A DNA stretch of 64,000 nucleotides from Halomonas salipaludis (GCF_002286975.1 NZ_NSKB01000011.1:62001-126000), one strand, 5' to 3'; shown: positions 47,580 through 58,854, counted from the first letter of the stretch. Made by a program: numbers and translations. Notes: generated by a model from the letters alone, not told the origin.

Positions 47580-47966
47580 TTAAACGCGGCGTTTCTTCGG
47601 CGGACGGCAGCCGTTGTGGGGAACGGGCGTCGCGTCGGTGATGCTTTGCACGCGGAAACCGGCGGCGTTGAGCGCGCGCACGGCGGATTCACGGCCTGGA
47701 CCGGGGCCCTTGACCAGCACGTCGACGTTTTTCACACCATACTCGGCTGCAGCAGTCGCTGCACGTTCGCTTGCCACTTGAGCAGCGAACGGGGTGCTCT
47801 TGCGAGAACCACGAAAACCCGAACCACCGGCAGTCGCCCATGACAGAGCGTTGCCCTGGCGGTCTGTGATCGTCACGATCGTGTTGTTAAAAGAGGCATG
47901 GATGTGGGCAACCGCATCCACTACCTGCTTTTTCACCTTTTTACGGTTACTACGCGGGTTAGCCAT
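47580..47966 (-). CDS. rpsK: 30S ribosomal protein S11
   Basis: The 128-residue platform protein contacts 16S rRNA near the E site. [36 protein letters not shown] and the C-terminal [18 protein letters not shown] are characteristic. It lies between rpsM (39 bp) and rpsD. Confidence 0.98.
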   Translation of the reverse strand: MANPRSNRKKVKKQVVDAVAHIHASFNNTIVTITDRQGNALSWATAGGSGFRGSRKSTPFAAQVASERAATAAAEYGVKNVDVLVKGPGPGRESAVRALNAAGFRVQSITDATPVPHNGCRPPKKRRV

Positions 47967-48005
47967 GTTGATGTTTCTTCCTGTCTTAACGCCAGAACAT
48001 GCGTG

Positions 48006-48362
48006 TTATTTGCGGATCGGCTTGCGCGGGCCCTTGCGGGTACGCGCATTGGTCTTGGTACGCTGACCACGCAGCGGAAGACCACGACGATGACGCAGAC
48101 CACGGTAGCAACCCAAGTCCATGAGACGCTTGATATTCAGCGTCACATCACGACGAAGGTCACCTTCTACGGTGTACTTGCCGACTTCAGAACGCAGGGT
48201 GTCCAGCTCTTCGTTGGACAGCTCCTGGATCTTGGTGGTCGGCGCAATACCGGCAGCAGCACAGACTTCCTGTGCACGAGTGCGGCCAATCCCGAAGATA
48301 TAGGTCAGCGAGATCGCCGCATGCTTGTTGTCCGGGATATTGACGCCTGCAATACGGGCCAT
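48006..48362 (-). CDS. rpsM: 30S ribosomal protein S13
   Basis: The 118-residue head protein forms bridges to the large subunit and contacts P-site t[29 protein letters not shown] and the C-terminal [26 protein letters not shown] are diagnostic. It is the first gene of the alpha operon; the 267-bp gap before it is where S4 feedback would act if conserved. Confidence 0.98.
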   Translation of the reverse strand: MARIAGVNIPDNKHAAISLTYIFGIGRTRAQEVCAAAGIAPTTKIQELSNEELDTLRSEVGKYTVEGDLRRDVTLNIKRLMDLGCYRGLRHRRGLPLRGQRTKTNARTRKGPRKPIRK

Positions 48363-48392
48363 CAGCTTACTCCGAAGTTTGCGAAAAACCGC

Positions 48393-48527
48393 TTGAATGG
48401 CTGCGCGGGCGAATCGCTGCGTTGCGCGGTGCTCGAAACCCTCACCTATACCAATAGGCTCTGGTTCCTGCGCGCCGTGCGCCTAGCGCTTCACTCCGCT
48501 CGCCGATTCAGTCGGCGTTTTCTGAGC
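48393..48527. repeat. Large imperfect palindrome in the rpmJ-rpsM spacer
   Basis: The core CCTAT (48445-48449), ACCA, ATAGG (48454-48458) is flanked by further pairing segments: GAAACC with GGTTC, GCGCGGTGC with GCGCCGTGC (inverted sense), and GAATCG with CGATTC. A second hairpin, CGCCGA/TCGGCG (48501-48506 and 48512-48517), is followed by TTTT on the plus strand. The CTATACCAATAGG core looks like a dispersed intergenic element. No gene is seen in 48363-48629. Confidence 0.45.
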
Positions 48528-48629
48528 GGCTTGCTCGATTAATCATCTACAAAAGGCGCAACAGCATACCCCTTTCCCTACCAGAGGGCAAGAGGCATGC
48601 CGGCACCCGGTTGAATCACAGACCAGGGA

Positions 48630-48743
48630 TCAACCCTGGCGCTGCTTGTGCCGCGGTTCGATGCAGATGACACGCACAGCGCCATTGCGTCGAATGATCT
48701 TGCAGTTACGGCACATTTTCTTTACGGAAGCTCGAACTTTCAT
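48630..48743 (-). CDS. rpmJ: 50S ribosomal protein L36
   Basis: This 37-residue protein is too short for many gene finders. It has [15 protein letters not shown], then [13 protein letters not shown]. Cys11, Cys14, Cys27 and His32 form the zinc ribbon, so this is the zinc-binding (C+) version. It follows secY by 28 bp and closes the spc operon. Confidence 0.97.
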   Translation of the reverse strand: MKVRASVKKMCRNCKIIRRNGAVRVICIEPRHKQRQG

Positions 48744-48771
48744 CGTTCTCTCCAAATCGCAACGGCGCGCC

Positions 48772-50103
48772 TCAGCGCATGATGCCGCCGCTACCGTAGC
48801 CTTTCAGGTTGGACTTCTTCATCACCGACTCATACTGGTGCGACATGAGATGCGACTGCACCTGGGCCATGAAGTCCATGATGACCACCACCACGATCAG
48901 AAGCGAGGTACCGCCGAAGAAGAACGGCACGTTCCACGCCACGATCAGGAACTGGGGCATCAGGGAAACCGCAGTGATGTACAAGGCACCGAACAGGGTC
49001 AGACGGGTCATGACCTTGTCGACATAGCGAGCAGTCTGCTCACCAGGGCGTATGCCCGGCAGGAAGGCCCCTGACTTCTTGAGGTTGTCAGCGACATCCT
49101 TGGGGTTGAAGACCAGCGCTGTGTAAAAGAAGCAGAAGAATATCACCGCCGCGCCGAAAAGCAAGATATACAGTGGCTGTCCTGGCCCGAGAGCCAACGA
49201 CGCCGTCTGCAGCCATTCCATGCCCTCGCCGGCGCTGACCCACTGGCCCAGCGAGGCGGGGAACAGCAGGATGCTGGAGGCGAAGATGGCCGGGATGACA
49301 CCCGCCATGTTGACCTTCAGCGGCAGATAGCTGCTCTGGCCGGCATACATCTTGTTTCCCACCTGACGACGCGGATAGTTCACCGTGATGCGGCGTTGGC
49401 CGCGCTCGATGAACACCACGAACGCCACGGTGGCGATACCCAGTACCGACAGCGCCAGCAGCGGCAGTACGTTCCAGGCGCCTTCGTTGCGCGCCAGCTC
49501 GAACGCCTGGCCCACAGCACCCGGCAGACCTGCGACGATCCCGGCGAAGATCAGCAGCGAAATGCCGTTGCCGATGCCCTTCTCGGTGATCTGCTCGCCC
49601 AGCCACATCATGAACACGGCGCCAGCGACGAAGGTCGTCACCGCCGTGAAATAGAAGCTGAAGTCGGGAGTATAGGCGATGCCCTGCCCGGCCAGACCGA
49701 CGGACATGCCGACTGCCTGGATGAAGGCCAGCAGCACCGTACCGTAGCGCGTGTACTGGCTAATCTTGCGGCGGCCGGCCTCGCCTTCCTTCTTGAGCTG
49801 TTCAAGATGGGGCGAGACCGCAGTCAGCAGCTGCATGATGATCGACGCCGAGATGTACGGCATGATGCCGAGGGCGAAGATACTCATGCGCTCCAGGGCG
49901 CCACCCGAGAACATGTTGAACATGCCCAGGATGGTGCCCTGCTGCTCCCTGAACAAGGCAGCAAGCTGGTCAGGATTGATACCGGGCACGGGGATGTGGG
50001 CACCGATCCGGTACACCACGATGGCGAGGAGCACGAAGCGCAAACGCGCCCACAGTTCACCCAGACCGCTGCCCATCGCCGGCATTTTTCCTGACTTAGC
50101 CAT
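48772..50103 (-). CDS. secY: Preprotein translocase subunit SecY
   Basis: SecY forms the protein-conducting channel of the inner membrane with SecE and SecG. The 443-residue protein has ten membrane segments and the signatures [29 protein letters not shown] and the cytoplasmic loop [22 protein letters not shown]. It starts directly after the rplO stop, so translation is coupled. Confidence 0.98.
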   Translation of the reverse strand: MAKSGKMPAMGSGLGELWARLRFVLLAIVVYRIGAHIPVPGINPDQLAALFREQQGTILGMFNMFSGGALERMSIFALGIMPYISASIIMQLLTAVSPHLEQLKKEGEAGRRKISQYTRYGTVLLAFIQAVGMSVGLAGQGIAYTPDFSFYFTAVTTFVAGAVFMMWLGEQITEKGIGNGISLLIFAGIVAGLPGAVGQAFELARNEGAWNVLPLLALSVLGIATVAFVVFIERGQRRITVNYPRRQVGNKMYAGQSSYLPLKVNMAGVIPAIFASSILLFPASLGQWVSAGEGMEWLQTASLALGPGQPLYILLFGAAVIFFCFFYTALVFNPKDVADNLKKSGAFLPGIRPGEQTARYVDKVMTRLTLFGALYITAVSLMPQFLIVAWNVPFFFGGTSLLIVVVVIMDFMAQVQSHLMSHQYESVMKKSNLKGYGSGGIMR

Positions 50104-50538
50104 TTAGTCCTCTACCTTGCCGCCGGCAGCTTCGATCGCAGCACGGGCACCCTTGGTGACCTTGATGCCACGAACGGTAACCGCCGTGTTCAGTTCGCCG
50201 GAGAGGATCACCTTCGCATGCTGCGTGGCGTCCTTGAGCACGTTGGCATCCTTGAGGGACTGCAGGGTGACGTCGCCACCCGCGACCTTGGCCAGCTCGG
50301 CCAGGCGCACTTCCTCGGACACCAGCGACTTCATGGAAGTGAAGCCGAACTTGGGCAGACGACGCTGCAGCGGCATCTGACCGCCCTCGAAACCGGGCTT
50401 GACCGAGCCACCGCTGCGCGACTTCTGGCCCTTGTGGCCACGGCCACCGGTCTTGCCCAGACCGGAGCCAATGCCACGACCGACGCGCTTCTCGGCGTGC
50501 TTGGAGCCCGGTGCCGGGCTCAGGCTATTGAGTTTCAT
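50104..50538 (-). CDS. rplO: 50S ribosomal protein L15
   Basis: The 144-residue protein starts [38 protein letters not shown], the glycine-rich extension typical of L15, a late assembly protein. The stop of rpmD is 3 bp upstream and secY begins right after it. Confidence 0.98.
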   Translation of the reverse strand: MKLNSLSPAPGSKHAEKRVGRGIGSGLGKTGGRGHKGQKSRSGGSVKPGFEGGQMPLQRRLPKFGFTSMKSLVSEEVRLAELAKVAGGDVTLQSLKDANVLKDATQHAKVILSGELNTAVTVRGIKVTKGARAAIEAAGGKVED

Positions 50539-50541
50539 GGA

Positions 50542-50724
50542 TTACTCTCCCTCAACGCGCACAAGGTAGTTCACCTTGTGGATCATGCCGCGTACGGCGG
50601 GGGTGTCTTCCAGTTCGACCGCATGACCGATTCTGCGCAGCCCGAGACCCTTCATGGTGGCCTTGTGCTTGGGCAGAATGCCGATGGTGCTGCGGGTCTG
50701 GGTAACCTTGAGTGTTGCTGCCAT
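50542..50724 (-). CDS. rpmD: 50S ribosomal protein L30
   Basis: The 60-residue protein has [34 protein letters not shown], the ferredoxin-like L30 core. It binds 23S rRNA on the large-subunit surface. It lies 6 bp after rpsE. Confidence 0.97.
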   Translation of the reverse strand: MAATLKVTQTRSTIGILPKHKATMKGLGLRRIGHAVELEDTPAVRGMIHKVNYLVRVEGE

Positions 50725-50730
50725 GGTGTC

Positions 50731-51231
50731 TTACCCCGAGATCGCTTCGACAGACAGGCCGCGCTTGGCGGCGATGTCGTCCGGAGACTGCATGGAGGCG
50801 AGACCATTGATGGTCGCGCGCACCACGTTCACCGGGTTGGTGGAACCGTAGCACTTGGCCAGGACGTCATGGACGCCAGCCAGCTCGAGCACGGAGCGCA
50901 TGGCACCACCGGCGATGATCCCGGTACCCTCTGAGGCCGGCTGCATGAATACCTTGGAGGCGCCATGACGGGCCTTCACCGGGTACTGCAGCGTATGGCC
51001 GCTGAGGCTGACCTTGATCATGTTACGGCGCGCCTGGTCCATGGCTTTCTGGATCGCGACCGGCACTTCACGCGCCTTGCCGCGGCCGAAGCCGACACGA
51101 CCATTGCCATCACCAACGACGGTCAGTGCGGTGAAACCGAAGATACGGCCACCCTTGACCACCTTGGCGACACGGTTGACCTGCACGAGTTTCTCTTGCA
51201 GATCGCCGTTGTTCTGTTCGTTCTTCGCCAT
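50731..51231 (-). CDS. rpsE: 30S ribosomal protein S5
   Basis: The 166-residue protein shapes the mRNA entry channel and decoding fidelity. [32 protein letters not shown] is the S5 signature, and [19 protein letters not shown] follows. The loop altered in spectinomycin-resistant mutants looks wild type. It lies 12 bp after rplR. Confidence 0.98.
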   Translation of the reverse strand: MAKNEQNNGDLQEKLVQVNRVAKVVKGGRIFGFTALTVVGDGNGRVGFGRGKAREVPVAIQKAMDQARRNMIKVSLSGHTLQYPVKARHGASKVFMQPASEGTGIIAGGAMRSVLELAGVHDVLAKCYGSTNPVNVVRATINGLASMQSPDDIAAKRGLSVEAISG

Positions 51232-51243
51232 CGTAAAAACCCT

Positions 51244-51594
51244 TTAGAATTCCAGGCCGCCTTCACGAGCGGCGTCGGCCAGGGCCTTGACTCGACCGTG
51301 GTACTTGAAACCGGCCCGGTCGAAGGCAACCTGAGTGATGCCCGCTTGCTTGGCGCGTTCGGCAATCAGCGCACCAACCTTGGAGGCGGCGTCCGAATTA
51401 CCTGTCGCACCCTCGCGCAGGGCCTTGTCCAGCGTCGAAGCGCTGGCCAGGACCTTGCCACCATCCGGCGAGATGATCTGCGCATAGATGTGGCGTGGGG
51501 TACGGTTTACGCACAGGCGGAACACGCCCAGCTCGCGAATCTTGGCGCGAGCGCGGCGGGCACGACGGAGACGAGATTCTTTCTTCGCGTTCAT
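51244..51594 (-). CDS. rplR: 50S ribosomal protein L18
   Basis: The 116-residue 5S rRNA-binding protein forms the central protuberance with L5 and L25. [22 protein letters not shown] and [28 protein letters not shown] mark it. The rplF stop is 9 bp upstream. Confidence 0.98.
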   Translation of the reverse strand: MNAKKESRLRRARRARAKIRELGVFRLCVNRTPRHIYAQIISPDGGKVLASASTLDKALREGATGNSDAASKVGALIAERAKQAGITQVAFDRAGFKYHGRVKALADAAREGGLEF

Positions 51595-51603
51595 AACCCT
51601 GCC

Positions 51604-52134
51604 TTACTTCTTCTTGGCTTCTTTGCGGCGGACCTGCTCGTCGCCGTACCGGATACCCTTGCCCTTATAGGGTTCGGGCGGACGGAAGGCGCGGATTTCC
51701 GCGGCGACCTGGCCGAGCTGCTGCTTGCTCGCGCTCTTCAGCACGATGATGGTGTTCTTCGGGGTTTCCGCAGAGACACCTTCCGGCAGCGTATATTCGA
51801 CCGGGTGGGAGAAGCCGAGTGTCAGGTTGAGCGTCTTGCCACTTGCCTGGGCACGATAGCCGACGCCATTGATCTCGAGGGACTTGGTGAAGCCCTCGCT
51901 TACACCGGTGACCATGTTCTGGACCAGTGCACGGGTAGTGCCGGCCATTGCCCAGCTCTTGGCGGACTCACTCGGCACGAAGGTCAGTTGACCCTCTTCC
52001 TGGCCGATGATCACGTCGCCATGAATAGTCATGGACAACGTGCCTTGAGCGCCCTTGACGCTCAGCTGGTCGCCGTCGAGTTTTGCCTCGACGCCGCTAG
52101 GCAATTTAACCGGATATTTGGCTACGCGGGACAT
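51604..52134 (-). CDS. rplF: 50S ribosomal protein L6
   Basis: The 176-residue protein has two similar domains and sits near the sarcin-ricin loop. [19 protein letters not shown] and the C-terminal [26 protein letters not shown] are typical. It lies 9 bp after rpsH. Confidence 0.98.
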   Translation of the reverse strand: MSRVAKYPVKLPSGVEAKLDGDQLSVKGAQGTLSMTIHGDVIIGQEEGQLTFVPSESAKSWAMAGTTRALVQNMVTGVSEGFTKSLEINGVGYRAQASGKTLNLTLGFSHPVEYTLPEGVSAETPKNTIIVLKSASKQQLGQVAAEIRAFRPPEPYKGKGIRYGDEQVRRKEAKKK

Positions 52135-52143
52135 TCCAAACTC

Positions 52144-52536
52144 CTAGAATACGGTGCAGATGACTTCGCCACCGACACCAGCCTGACGGGCCGCACGATC
52201 GGTCATCACGCCATTGGAGGTGGAAACGATCGCGATACCCAGGCCATCGGCGACTTTCGGCAGTGAAGCCTTGCCCTTGTACTGGCGCAGGGACGGCTTG
52301 GACACCCGCTGAATGTGCTCGATGACGGCCTTGCCCTCGAAGTACTTGAGGGTCACGGTCAGCTCGGGCTTGGCACTTTCAGCGACGGCGAAGTCGTGAA
52401 TGTAGCCCTCTTCCTTCAATACGCGGGCCACCTCGACCTTCAGCTTGGAGGACGGCATGGTGACCGTCTCCTTGGTGGCCATTTGCGCATTGCGGATACG
52501 AGTAAACATATCCGCCAGCGTATCTTGCATGCTCAT
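52144..52536 (-). CDS. rpsH: 30S ribosomal protein S8
   Basis: The 130-residue central-domain binder starts [18 protein letters not shown] and ends in the [21 protein letters not shown] motif. In E. coli S8 represses the spc operon by binding near the rplE start. It lies 32 bp after rpsN. Confidence 0.98.
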   Translation of the reverse strand: MSMQDTLADMFTRIRNAQMATKETVTMPSSKLKVEVARVLKEEGYIHDFAVAESAKPELTVTLKYFEGKAVIEHIQRVSKPSLRQYKGKASLPKVADGLGIAIVSTSNGVMTDRAARQAGVGGEVICTVF

Positions 52537-52568
52537 TACGTTGCGCTCCTGATGATTCTACGTGGCCG

Positions 52569-52874
52569 TTACCAGCTGGACTTCTTGAGTCCAGGGACGT
52601 CGCCACGCATGGCGGCTTCACGCAGCTTGTTGCGGCCGAGGCCGAACTTGTTGTAGAAGCCGTGCGGACGGCCAGTAATCCGGCAGCGGTTACGCTGACG
52701 CACCGGGCTGGAGTCGCGCGGCAGCTGCTGCAGCTTGAGCTGCGCGTCGAAGCGCTCTTCGTCGGAAGCGTTCACGTCGTTGATGATAGCCTTGAGCTCG
52801 CGCCGCTTGGCAGCGTACTTCTCGACCATCTTGGTACGCTTGAGTTCGCGCTCTACCATGCTTTTCTTTGCCAT
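52569..52874 (-). CDS. rpsN: 30S ribosomal protein S14
   Basis: This is the 101-residue long form without the zinc cysteine cluster. [20 protein letters not shown] and [26 protein letters not shown] mark it. It lies between rplE (10 bp) and rpsH. Confidence 0.98.
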   Translation of the reverse strand: MAKKSMVERELKRTKMVEKYAAKRRELKAIINDVNASDEERFDAQLKLQQLPRDSSPVRQRNRCRITGRPHGFYNKFGLGRNKLREAAMRGDVPGLKKSSW

Positions 52875-52884
52875 GATCCCACCC

Positions 52885-53424
52885 TTATTTCTTGAACGGG
52901 AAGTTCAGCGCGCTCAGCAGCGCACGACCTTCTTCATCGGTGTTGGCAGTGGTGGTGATGGTGACGTCCAGACCACGGATCCGATCGATCTTATCATATT
53001 CGATCTCCGGGAAGATGATCTGCTCACGCACCCCCATCGAGTAGTTGCCACGACCGTCGAAGGACTTCGGGTTGAGACCACGGAAGTCACGTACGCGGGG
53101 GATCGCGATATTCACCAGGCGGTCCAGGAAGTCCCACATGCGCGCACTGCGCAGTGTGACCTTGATACCAATGGGCCAGCCTTCACGCACCTTGAAGCCC
53201 GCGATGGACTTGCGTGCCTTGGTGACCATCGGCTTCTGACCGGAGAGCTTCTCCAGATCGCCGACGGCATTTTCGATCAGCTTTTTATCGCTGGTCGCTT
53301 CGCCGATACCCATATTGAGGGTCACCTTGGTGATCCGGGGTACCTGCATAACGTTGGCGTAGCTGAACTGCTCTTTGAGTTGAGCTGCCACCTCGTTCTG
53401 ATAACGTTCTTTCAAGTTCGCCAT
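52885..53424 (-). CDS. rplE: 50S ribosomal protein L5
   Basis: The 179-residue 5S rRNA-binding protein has [39 protein letters not shown] and the C-terminal [25 protein letters not shown]. In E. coli the S8 repressor site overlaps this gene's start. It lies 18 bp after rplX. Confidence 0.98.
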   Translation of the reverse strand: MANLKERYQNEVAAQLKEQFSYANVMQVPRITKVTLNMGIGEATSDKKLIENAVGDLEKLSGQKPMVTKARKSIAGFKVREGWPIGIKVTLRSARMWDFLDRLVNIAIPRVRDFRGLNPKSFDGRGNYSMGVREQIIFPEIEYDKIDRIRGLDVTITTTANTDEEGRALLSALNFPFKK

Positions 53425-53442
53425 TTTGCTACCCGACTCGCG

Positions 53443-53757
53443 TTAGGCGTCGATCTGCGTCTGCGTCGACTTGTAGATACGTACCTTGGTACCGTCTTCC
53501 TTCACCTGGAAGCCGACGCGATCCGCCTTACCGGTCTCCGAATTGAAGATGGCTACGTTGGACGCGTGAATCGGAGCCTCGCGCTCGACGATACCGCCCT
53601 GATTGCCCGCCATGGGATTGGGCTTGGTGTGACGCTTGATCATGTTCACACCGGACACCACGAAGCGGTTTTCGAGAACCCGCTTAACGGTGCCACGCTT
53701 GCCCTTATCCTTGCCGGCGATGACGATTACTTCGTCATCACGTTTGATCTTTTGCAT
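53443..53757 (-). CDS. rplX: 50S ribosomal protein L24
   Basis: The 104-residue assembly-initiator protein carries the KOW motif in [21 protein letters not shown], followed by [13 protein letters not shown]. It binds domain I of 23S rRNA. It lies 14 bp after rplN. Confidence 0.98.
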   Translation of the reverse strand: MQKIKRDDEVIVIAGKDKGKRGTVKRVLENRFVVSGVNMIKRHTKPNPMAGNQGGIVEREAPIHASNVAIFNSETGKADRVGFQVKEDGTKVRIYKSTQTQIDA

Positions 53758-53771
53758 ATCCGCCTCGCTCC

Positions 53772-54143
53772 TTACAGCACTTCAGGCGCCAAGGAAATGA
53801 TCTTCATGAACTTTTCATTACGAAGTTCACGAGTGACCGGCCCAAAAATACGGGTTCCGATCGGCTGCTCGTTGGTGTTGTTCAACAGAACCGCCGCATT
53901 TCCATCGAAGCGGATCAGCGAACCGTCGGGACGACGGACGCCGCTGCGGGTGCGAACGACCACCGCCTTGAGAACCTGGCCCTTTTTGACCTTGCCCCGC
54001 GGGATGGCTTCTTTCACCGTTACCTTAATGATGTCACCCACTCGGGCGTAGCGGCGGTGTGAACCGCCCAGCACCTTGATGCATTGCACCCGGCGCGCTC
54101 CGCTGTTGTCGGCGACATCCAGCATTGTCTGAGTCTGAATCAT
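53772..54143 (-). CDS. rplN: 50S ribosomal protein L14
   Basis: The 123-residue protein starts [19 protein letters not shown] and includes the [20 protein letters not shown] signature. It is the first gene of the classical spc operon; the 54-bp gap after rpsQ is the place for a spc promoter, though I saw no strong one. Confidence 0.98.
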   Translation of the reverse strand: MIQTQTMLDVADNSGARRVQCIKVLGGSHRRYARVGDIIKVTVKEAIPRGKVKKGQVLKAVVVRTRSGVRRPDGSLIRFDGNAAVLLNNTNEQPIGTRIFGPVTRELRNEKFMKIISLAPEVL

Positions 54144-54197
54144 CGGTTTTCTCCAAACCTAATCTGACTGCACTGGTTTCGAAGGCGCTTGTCGAAC

Positions 54198-54458
54198 TTA
54201 GCCCTTGGCTTGCTCGACCACCTCGACCAACGTCCAGGCTTTCTTCTTGGACAGGGGACGCGATTCCTGGATGGAAACGGTGTCGCCGTCCTTAGCCTGA
54301 TTCGCCTCGTCATGGGCGTGCAGCTTGGTGGAGCGCTTCATGTACTTACCGTAGATCGGGTGACGCTCGCGGCGCTCGATCATAACGACGATGGACTTGT
54401 CCATCTTGTCGCTCACCACCTTGCCGGTGAGCGTACGGGCTTTCTTTTCTTCGGCCAT
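54198..54458 (-). CDS. rpsQ: 30S ribosomal protein S17
   Basis: The 86-residue OB-fold protein has [23 protein letters not shown] and the [13 protein letters not shown] segment. I chose ATG 54458 (MAEEKKART), 1 bp after the rpmC stop; a GTG 9 nt further up inside rpmC is possible. It is the last gene of the S10 operon. Confidence 0.96.
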   Translation of the reverse strand: MAEEKKARTLTGKVVSDKMDKSIVVMIERRERHPIYGKYMKRSTKLHAHDEANQAKDGDTVSIQESRPLSKKKAWTLVEVVEQAKG

Positions 54459-54459
54459 C

Positions 54460-54651
54460 TCAGTCACCTGCCTTCTCGTTGAGCACAGTCTTGACGCGGG
54501 CGATATCCCGACGGACCTGCTTGAGCAGATGAGTCTGGCTCAGTTGGCCGGTGGCCTTCTGCATGCGCAGGTTGAACTGCTCGCGGAGGAGTTCAAAGAG
54601 CTGCTCATTAAGCTCTTCTACTGACTTTTCACGAATTTCCTGGGCTTTCAT
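54460..54651 (-). CDS. rpmC: 50S ribosomal protein L29
   Basis: The 63-residue helical hairpin protein sits at the tunnel exit beside L23. [18 protein letters not shown] and [19 protein letters not shown] are diagnostic. ATG 54651 shares a base with the rplP stop (TGATG), so the two are coupled. Confidence 0.96.
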   Translation of the reverse strand: MKAQEIREKSVEELNEQLFELLREQFNLRMQKATGQLSQTHLLKQVRRDIARVKTVLNEKAGD

Positions 54652-55064
54652 CACATCACCGTCCGTTTCACAAAGGTGGTGGAGACCGGAAACTTCTGAG
54701 CGGCCAGGCTGAATGCCTCACGCGCCAGCTCTTCAGAAACGCCTTCGATCTCGTACAGGACACGGCCTGGCTGGATCTGAGCGACCCAATACTCGACCGA
54801 GCCCTTCCCCTTACCCATACGGACTTCCAGGGGCTTCTTGGAGATCGGCTTATCCGGGAACACACGGATCCAGATCTTGCCACCACGCTTGACGTGACGG
54901 CTGATGGCACGACGACCCGCTTCGATCTGGCGGGCGGTAACGCGACCGCGCCCCGTGGCCTTGAGGCCATACTCACCGAAACTCACTTTGCTACCGCGAT
55001 GCGCCAGGCCACGGTTGCGGCCTTTCTGCATCTTGCGGAATTTCATACGCTTGGGTTGTAACAT
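54651..55064 (-). CDS. rplP: 50S ribosomal protein L16
   Basis: The 137-residue protein helps organise the A site. [19 protein letters not shown] and the [25 protein letters not shown] segment are characteristic, as is the arginine-82-type hydroxylation loop [15 protein letters not shown]. It lies 15 bp after rpsC. Confidence 0.98.
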   Translation of the reverse strand: MLQPKRMKFRKMQKGRNRGLAHRGSKVSFGEYGLKATGRGRVTARQIEAGRRAISRHVKRGGKIWIRVFPDKPISKKPLEVRMGKGKGSVEYWVAQIQPGRVLYEIEGVSEELAREAFSLAAQKFPVSTTFVKRTVM

Positions 55065-55079
55065 CGATTCGCTCTCCCC

Positions 55080-55778
55080 TTACCTGGAACCTTTCTTCTT
55101 GGAGGGCGCGTTCGTCGGCTGCTTAGCCTTGGCGCGAACCTCTTCGATGCCCCCGAGGATTTCACCCTTGAAGACCCAGACCTTGACACCGATGATGCCG
55201 TAGGTGGTCTTGGCTTCGTAGGTGGCGTAGTCGATGTCCGCACGCAGGGTATGCAGCGGCACACGGCCTTCGCGGTACCATTCGGTACGTGCGATTTCCG
55301 CACCGCCAAGACGACCTGACAGCATCACCTTGATGCCGCCTGCGCCGAGGCGCATGGCGTTCTGTACGGAACGCTTCATGGCGCGACGGAACATCACACG
55401 GCGCTCGAGCTGGCCGGCGATGTTCTGCGCGACGAGCTGGGCGTCGAGTTCCGGCTTGCGGACCTCTTCGATGTTGACGTGCACCGGCACACCCATCATC
55501 TGGGTGACGTCGCGACGCAGCTTGTCGACGTCTTCACCCTTCTTGCCAATCACGATGCCCGGACGGGCAGTGTGAATGGTGATACGGGCGTTGTTGGCCG
55601 GACGCTCAATGTGGATGCGACTCACGGACGCATTCTTCAGACGCTCCTCGAGGAAGCGACGCACTTCGAGATCGTTGTTCAGCTTGTCGGCATAGGCACC
55701 GCGCTCGGCGTACCACACCGAGGTATGGTCTTTGACGATACCCAGCCGAATACCTGTCGGATTTACTTTCTGACCCAT
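55080..55778 (-). CDS. rpsC: 30S ribosomal protein S3
   Basis: The 232-residue protein lines the mRNA entry channel. [24 protein letters not shown], the KH domain ([19 protein letters not shown]) and the C-terminal [19 protein letters not shown] are typical. It lies 11 bp after rplV. Confidence 0.98.
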   Translation of the reverse strand: MGQKVNPTGIRLGIVKDHTSVWYAERGAYADKLNNDLEVRRFLEERLKNASVSRIHIERPANNARITIHTARPGIVIGKKGEDVDKLRRDVTQMMGVPVHVNIEEVRKPELDAQLVAQNIAGQLERRVMFRRAMKRSVQNAMRLGAGGIKVMLSGRLGGAEIARTEWYREGRVPLHTLRADIDYATYEAKTTYGIIGVKVWVFKGEILGGIEEVRAKAKQPTNAPSKKKGSR

Positions 55779-55789
55779 CTGGTCGACTC

Positions 55790-56122
55790 CTACTTCTCGG
55801 CTACCTTGACGGTGATGTGGCAGGTGCGCTTCAAGATACGATCCGCACGGCCTTTGGCGCGCGGCTGGATGCGCTTGAGCGTCATGCCCTCATCGACACA
55901 GATGGTCGAGACACGCAGCTCGTCGATGTCCATGCCGTTGTTTTCTTCCGCATTCGCGATGGCGGACTGAAGCACTTTCTTGACCAGCTTGGCAGCCTTC
56001 TTCGGTGAGAAGGTCAGCAGGTCAATAGCTTCGGCGACCGGTTTACCGCGCACCTGGTCAGCCACCAAACGGGCCTTCTGGGCGGATAAACGAGCGCCAC
56101 GCAGCTTAGCTGTGACTTCCAT
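55790..56122 (-). CDS. rplV: 50S ribosomal protein L22
   Basis: The 110-residue protein extends a beta hairpin into the exit tunnel. [21 protein letters not shown] and the tunnel loop [27 protein letters not shown] mark it. The loop shows no macrolide-type deletion. It lies 18 bp after rpsS. Confidence 0.98.
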   Translation of the reverse strand: MEVTAKLRGARLSAQKARLVADQVRGKPVAEAIDLLTFSPKKAAKLVKKVLQSAIANAEENNGMDIDELRVSTICVDEGMTLKRIQPRAKGRADRILKRTCHITVKVAEK

Positions 56123-56140
56123 CTCTCAATCCTCTCTGGC

Positions 56141-56416
56141 TTACCGTTTGGCTTTCTTGTCCGCCGCATGACCGCGATAAGTGCGGGTGGCAGCGAATTC
56201 GCCCAGCTTGTGGCCAACCATTTCCTCGGAGACATGCACCGGGACGTGTTGGCGACCGTTATGGACTGCAATGGTGAGGCCCACCATGTTCGGCAGGATC
56301 ATGGAGCGACGCGACCAGGTCTTGATCGGTTTGCGGTCGCTCTTCTCCACTGCAGCCTCAACCTTCTTCAGCAGATGAAGGTCGATAAAAGGACCTTTCT
56401 TCAGTGAACGTGGCAC
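56141..56416 (-). CDS. rpsS: 30S ribosomal protein S19
   Basis: The 91-residue head protein works with S13. [42 protein letters not shown] and [20 protein letters not shown] are typical. It lies 22 bp after rplB. Confidence 0.98.
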   Translation of the reverse strand: MPRSLKKGPFIDLHLLKKVEAAVEKSDRKPIKTWSRRSMILPNMVGLTIAVHNGRQHVPVHVSEEMVGHKLGEFAATRTYRGHAADKKAKR

Positions 56417-56438
56417 AGCCGTTACCCCTTAATGTGTG

Positions 56439-57266
56439 TTACTTGGCCTTGCGGCGACGAACGATAAGCTTGTCGGTGCGCTTGTTCTTACGGGTCTTGT
56501 GGCCCTTGGTGGGGATACCCCACGGGGAGACCGGGTGACGACCACCGCTGGTGCGGCCTTCACCGCCACCGTGCGGGTGATCCACCGGGTTCATTGCCAC
56601 GCCGCGAACAGTCGGACGCACACCTCTCCAGCGCTTCGCACCGGCCTTGCCAAGTTGACGCAGGCTGTGCTCGGAGTTGCTCACTTCACCCAGGGTCGCA
56701 CGGCACTCGGCCAGGACCTTGCGCATCTCGCCGGAGCGAAGACGCAGCGAAGCATAGTTGCCTTCGCGGGCGACCAGCTGCGCGCTGGTACCGGCGCTGC
56801 GTGCGATCTGCGCGCCCTTGCCGGGCTTCAGCTCGATGCAGTGCACGGTGGAGCCCACCGGGATGTTACGCAGCGGCAGGGTATTGCCCCGCTTGATGGC
56901 TGCGTTGACGCCGGACTCGAGGGTATCGCCAGCCTTCACGCCCTTGGGCGCGATGACGTAGCGGCGCTCGCCGTCCAGGTACTTGAGCAGTGCAATGTGG
57001 GCACTGCGGTTCGGGTCATACTCGATGCGCTCAACGACGGCGGGAACGCCATCCTTGGTGCGCTTGAAGTCGACCATACGATAGTGCTGACGGTGACCAC
57101 CGCCCACGTGGCGGGTGGTGATGCGACCGTTATTGTTACGTCCACCGGACTTGGACTTCTTCTCAAGCAGCGGCGCGTAAGCGCGGCCCTTGTAGATCTC
57201 GTCGTTGACGATCTTGACGACGTGACGACGACCGGCGGAAGTGGGTTTAGTCTTGACTACTGCCAT
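56439..57266 (-). CDS. rplB: 50S ribosomal protein L2
   Basis: The 275-residue protein is needed for subunit joining and sits near the peptidyl transferase centre. [19 protein letters not shown] and the catalytic-region loop [30 protein letters not shown], with the conserved histidine, are present. It lies 17 bp after rplW. Confidence 0.98.
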   Translation of the reverse strand: MAVVKTKPTSAGRRHVVKIVNDEIYKGRAYAPLLEKKSKSGGRNNNGRITTRHVGGGHRQHYRMVDFKRTKDGVPAVVERIEYDPNRSAHIALLKYLDGERRYVIAPKGVKAGDTLESGVNAAIKRGNTLPLRNIPVGSTVHCIELKPGKGAQIARSAGTSAQLVAREGNYASLRLRSGEMRKVLAECRATLGEVSNSEHSLRQLGKAGAKRWRGVRPTVRGVAMNPVDHPHGGGEGRTSGGRHPVSPWGIPTKGHKTRKNKRTDKLIVRRRKAK

Positions 57267-57283
57267 GATCCGTACTCCTGCCC

Positions 57284-57580
57284 TTATTCGGCGCCAGAGA
57301 AGTCTTCGAGCGTCTCGCCCGCGGCCAGGGTCACATACGCCTTGCGGTAACCCTTGCGCTGGCCGATGCCATGTGCGGTGCGCTTGGTCTTGCCCTTCAT
57401 GTTCAGGACCTGCACGCGATCGACCTTCTTGCCGAAGAGAGCCTGGACGGCCTTCTTGATTTCCGGCTTGGTCGCGTCATCCGCCACCTTGAACACATAC
57501 TGATTGCGCTCAGCGGCGAAGGCGGCCTTCTCGGTCATGTGCGGACCAAGCAGAACCTTGAATACACGTTCCTGGTTCAT
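57284..57580 (-). CDS. rplW: 50S ribosomal protein L23
   Basis: The 98-residue protein forms the docking site for trigger factor and SRP at the tunnel exit. [24 protein letters not shown] and the [22 protein letters not shown] loop are typical. It overlaps the rplD stop by 4 bp. Confidence 0.98.
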   Translation of the reverse strand: MNQERVFKVLLGPHMTEKAAFAAERNQYVFKVADDATKPEIKKAVQALFGKKVDRVQVLNMKGKTKRTAHGIGQRKGYRKAYVTLAAGETLEDFSGAE

Positions 57581-58185
57581 GCCAGCTTCTCCTCGAATTT
57601 ACGCAGAGCAGAGACGGTGACCAGCACCTTGTCGAAGGCGACCAGGCTCACCGGGTCGGCAGCGGCAACGTCCACTACATCCACGTTGGGGATGTTGCGG
57701 GCGGCCAGGTAAAGCTTCTCGTCGACCTCTTCGGTGACGATCAGCACCTTCTCCAGACCCAGCTCGCCGAGCTTGGCGACCAGCTGCTTGGTCTTGGGCG
57801 CGTCGACGGTGATCTCCTCGACCGCCACCAGACGCTCCTGACGCACCAGCTCGGAGAGGATCGAACGCATCGCCGCACGATACATCTTGCGGTTGACCTT
57901 CTGCGAGTGGTCCTGGGGACGCGCTGCAAAGGTCACACCGCCACTACGCCACAGCGGCGAGCGGATGGTACCGGCACGGGCGCGACCGGTGCCCTTCTGG
58001 CGCCACGGCTTCTTGCCGCCGCCGCGCACGTCAGAGCGGTTCTTCTGGGCACGGCTACCCTGGCGACCACCGGCCAGATAGGCGGTGACGACCTGGTGTA
58101 CCAGTGCTTCGTTGAATTCTTTGCCAAAGGTCGCATCGGACACTTCGACAGTGCCGGCGCTGGCACCTGCGAGATTCAAATTCAT
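57577..58185 (-). CDS. rplD: 50S ribosomal protein L4
   Basis: The 202-residue protein binds domain I of 23S rRNA, reaches into the exit tunnel and, in E. coli, represses the S10 operon. The tunnel loop [28 protein letters not shown] is intact. ATG 58185 follows GAGGGGG with good spacing; an in-frame TTG at 58194 is less likely. A 23S-like element two genes away (58855-58906) could be its regulatory target. Confidence 0.98.
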   Translation of the reverse strand: MNLNLAGASAGTVEVSDATFGKEFNEALVHQVVTAYLAGGRQGSRAQKNRSDVRGGGKKPWRQKGTGRARAGTIRSPLWRSGGVTFAARPQDHSQKVNRKMYRAAMRSILSELVRQERLVAVEEITVDAPKTKQLVAKLGELGLEKVLIVTEEVDEKLYLAARNIPNVDVVDVAAADPVSLVAFDKVLVTVSALRKFEEKLA

Positions 58186-58199
58186 CGGTTCCAACCCCC

Positions 58200-58838
58200 T
58201 CAGCGAGCTTTGACGGAAGAGCGCACGACGACATCGCTACCCGGCGCACCAGGGACAGCGCCCTTGATCAGCAGCAAGTTGCGTTCGGCGTCGACACGGA
58301 CGACTTCCAGGCTCTGCACGGTGCAGCGGACATTGCCCATCTGACCGGCCATCTTCTTGCCCTTGAAGACGCGACCCGGGGTCTGGCACATGCCGATGGA
58401 ACCCGGCGCGCGATGCGACAGCGAGTTACCGTGGGTGTTGTCCTGGGTGCGGAAGTTCCAGCGCTTGACGGCGCCTTGGAAGCCCTTGCCCTTGGAGGTA
58501 CCGGTCACATCGATGATCTGACCAGCTTCGAAGAGGGATACGGTGAGTTCGCCACCCACTTCCGGAGCTTCGTCGCCTTCGGCGAGACGAAATTCCATCA
58601 GTGAACGACCGGCCTCGGTACCTGCCTTGGCAAACTGTCCAGCTTGCGCCTTGGTCAGGTGCTTGGCCTTGCGGGAACCGGTTGTCACCTGGACTGCGCT
58701 GTAGCCGTCGACATCGACGGTCTTGACGCGAGTCACGCGGTTAGGCTCAACCTCGATAACGGTTACAGGCACGGATGCGCCATCTTCGGTGAAGACACGG
58801 GTCATGCCCGCCTTCTTACCGACTAAACCGATAGTCAT
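58200..58838 (-). CDS. rplC: 50S ribosomal protein L3
   Basis: The 212-residue early-assembly protein has [20 protein letters not shown], the [35 protein letters not shown] tunnel-side extension with the methylated-glutamine site, and [16 protein letters not shown] 58838 has AGGAGA upstream. The spacer before it is unusually long (154 bp) and structured. Confidence 0.98.
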   Translation of the reverse strand: MTIGLVGKKAGMTRVFTEDGASVPVTVIEVEPNRVTRVKTVDVDGYSAVQVTTGSRKAKHLTKAQAGQFAKAGTEAGRSLMEFRLAEGDEAPEVGGELTVSLFEAGQIIDVTGTSKGKGFQGAVKRWNFRTQDNTHGNSLSHRAPGSIGMCQTPGRVFKGKKMAGQMGNVRCTVQSLEVVRVDAERNLLLIKGAVPGAPGSDVVVRSSVKAR

Positions 58839-58854
58839 GTTCAGTCTCCTAATA

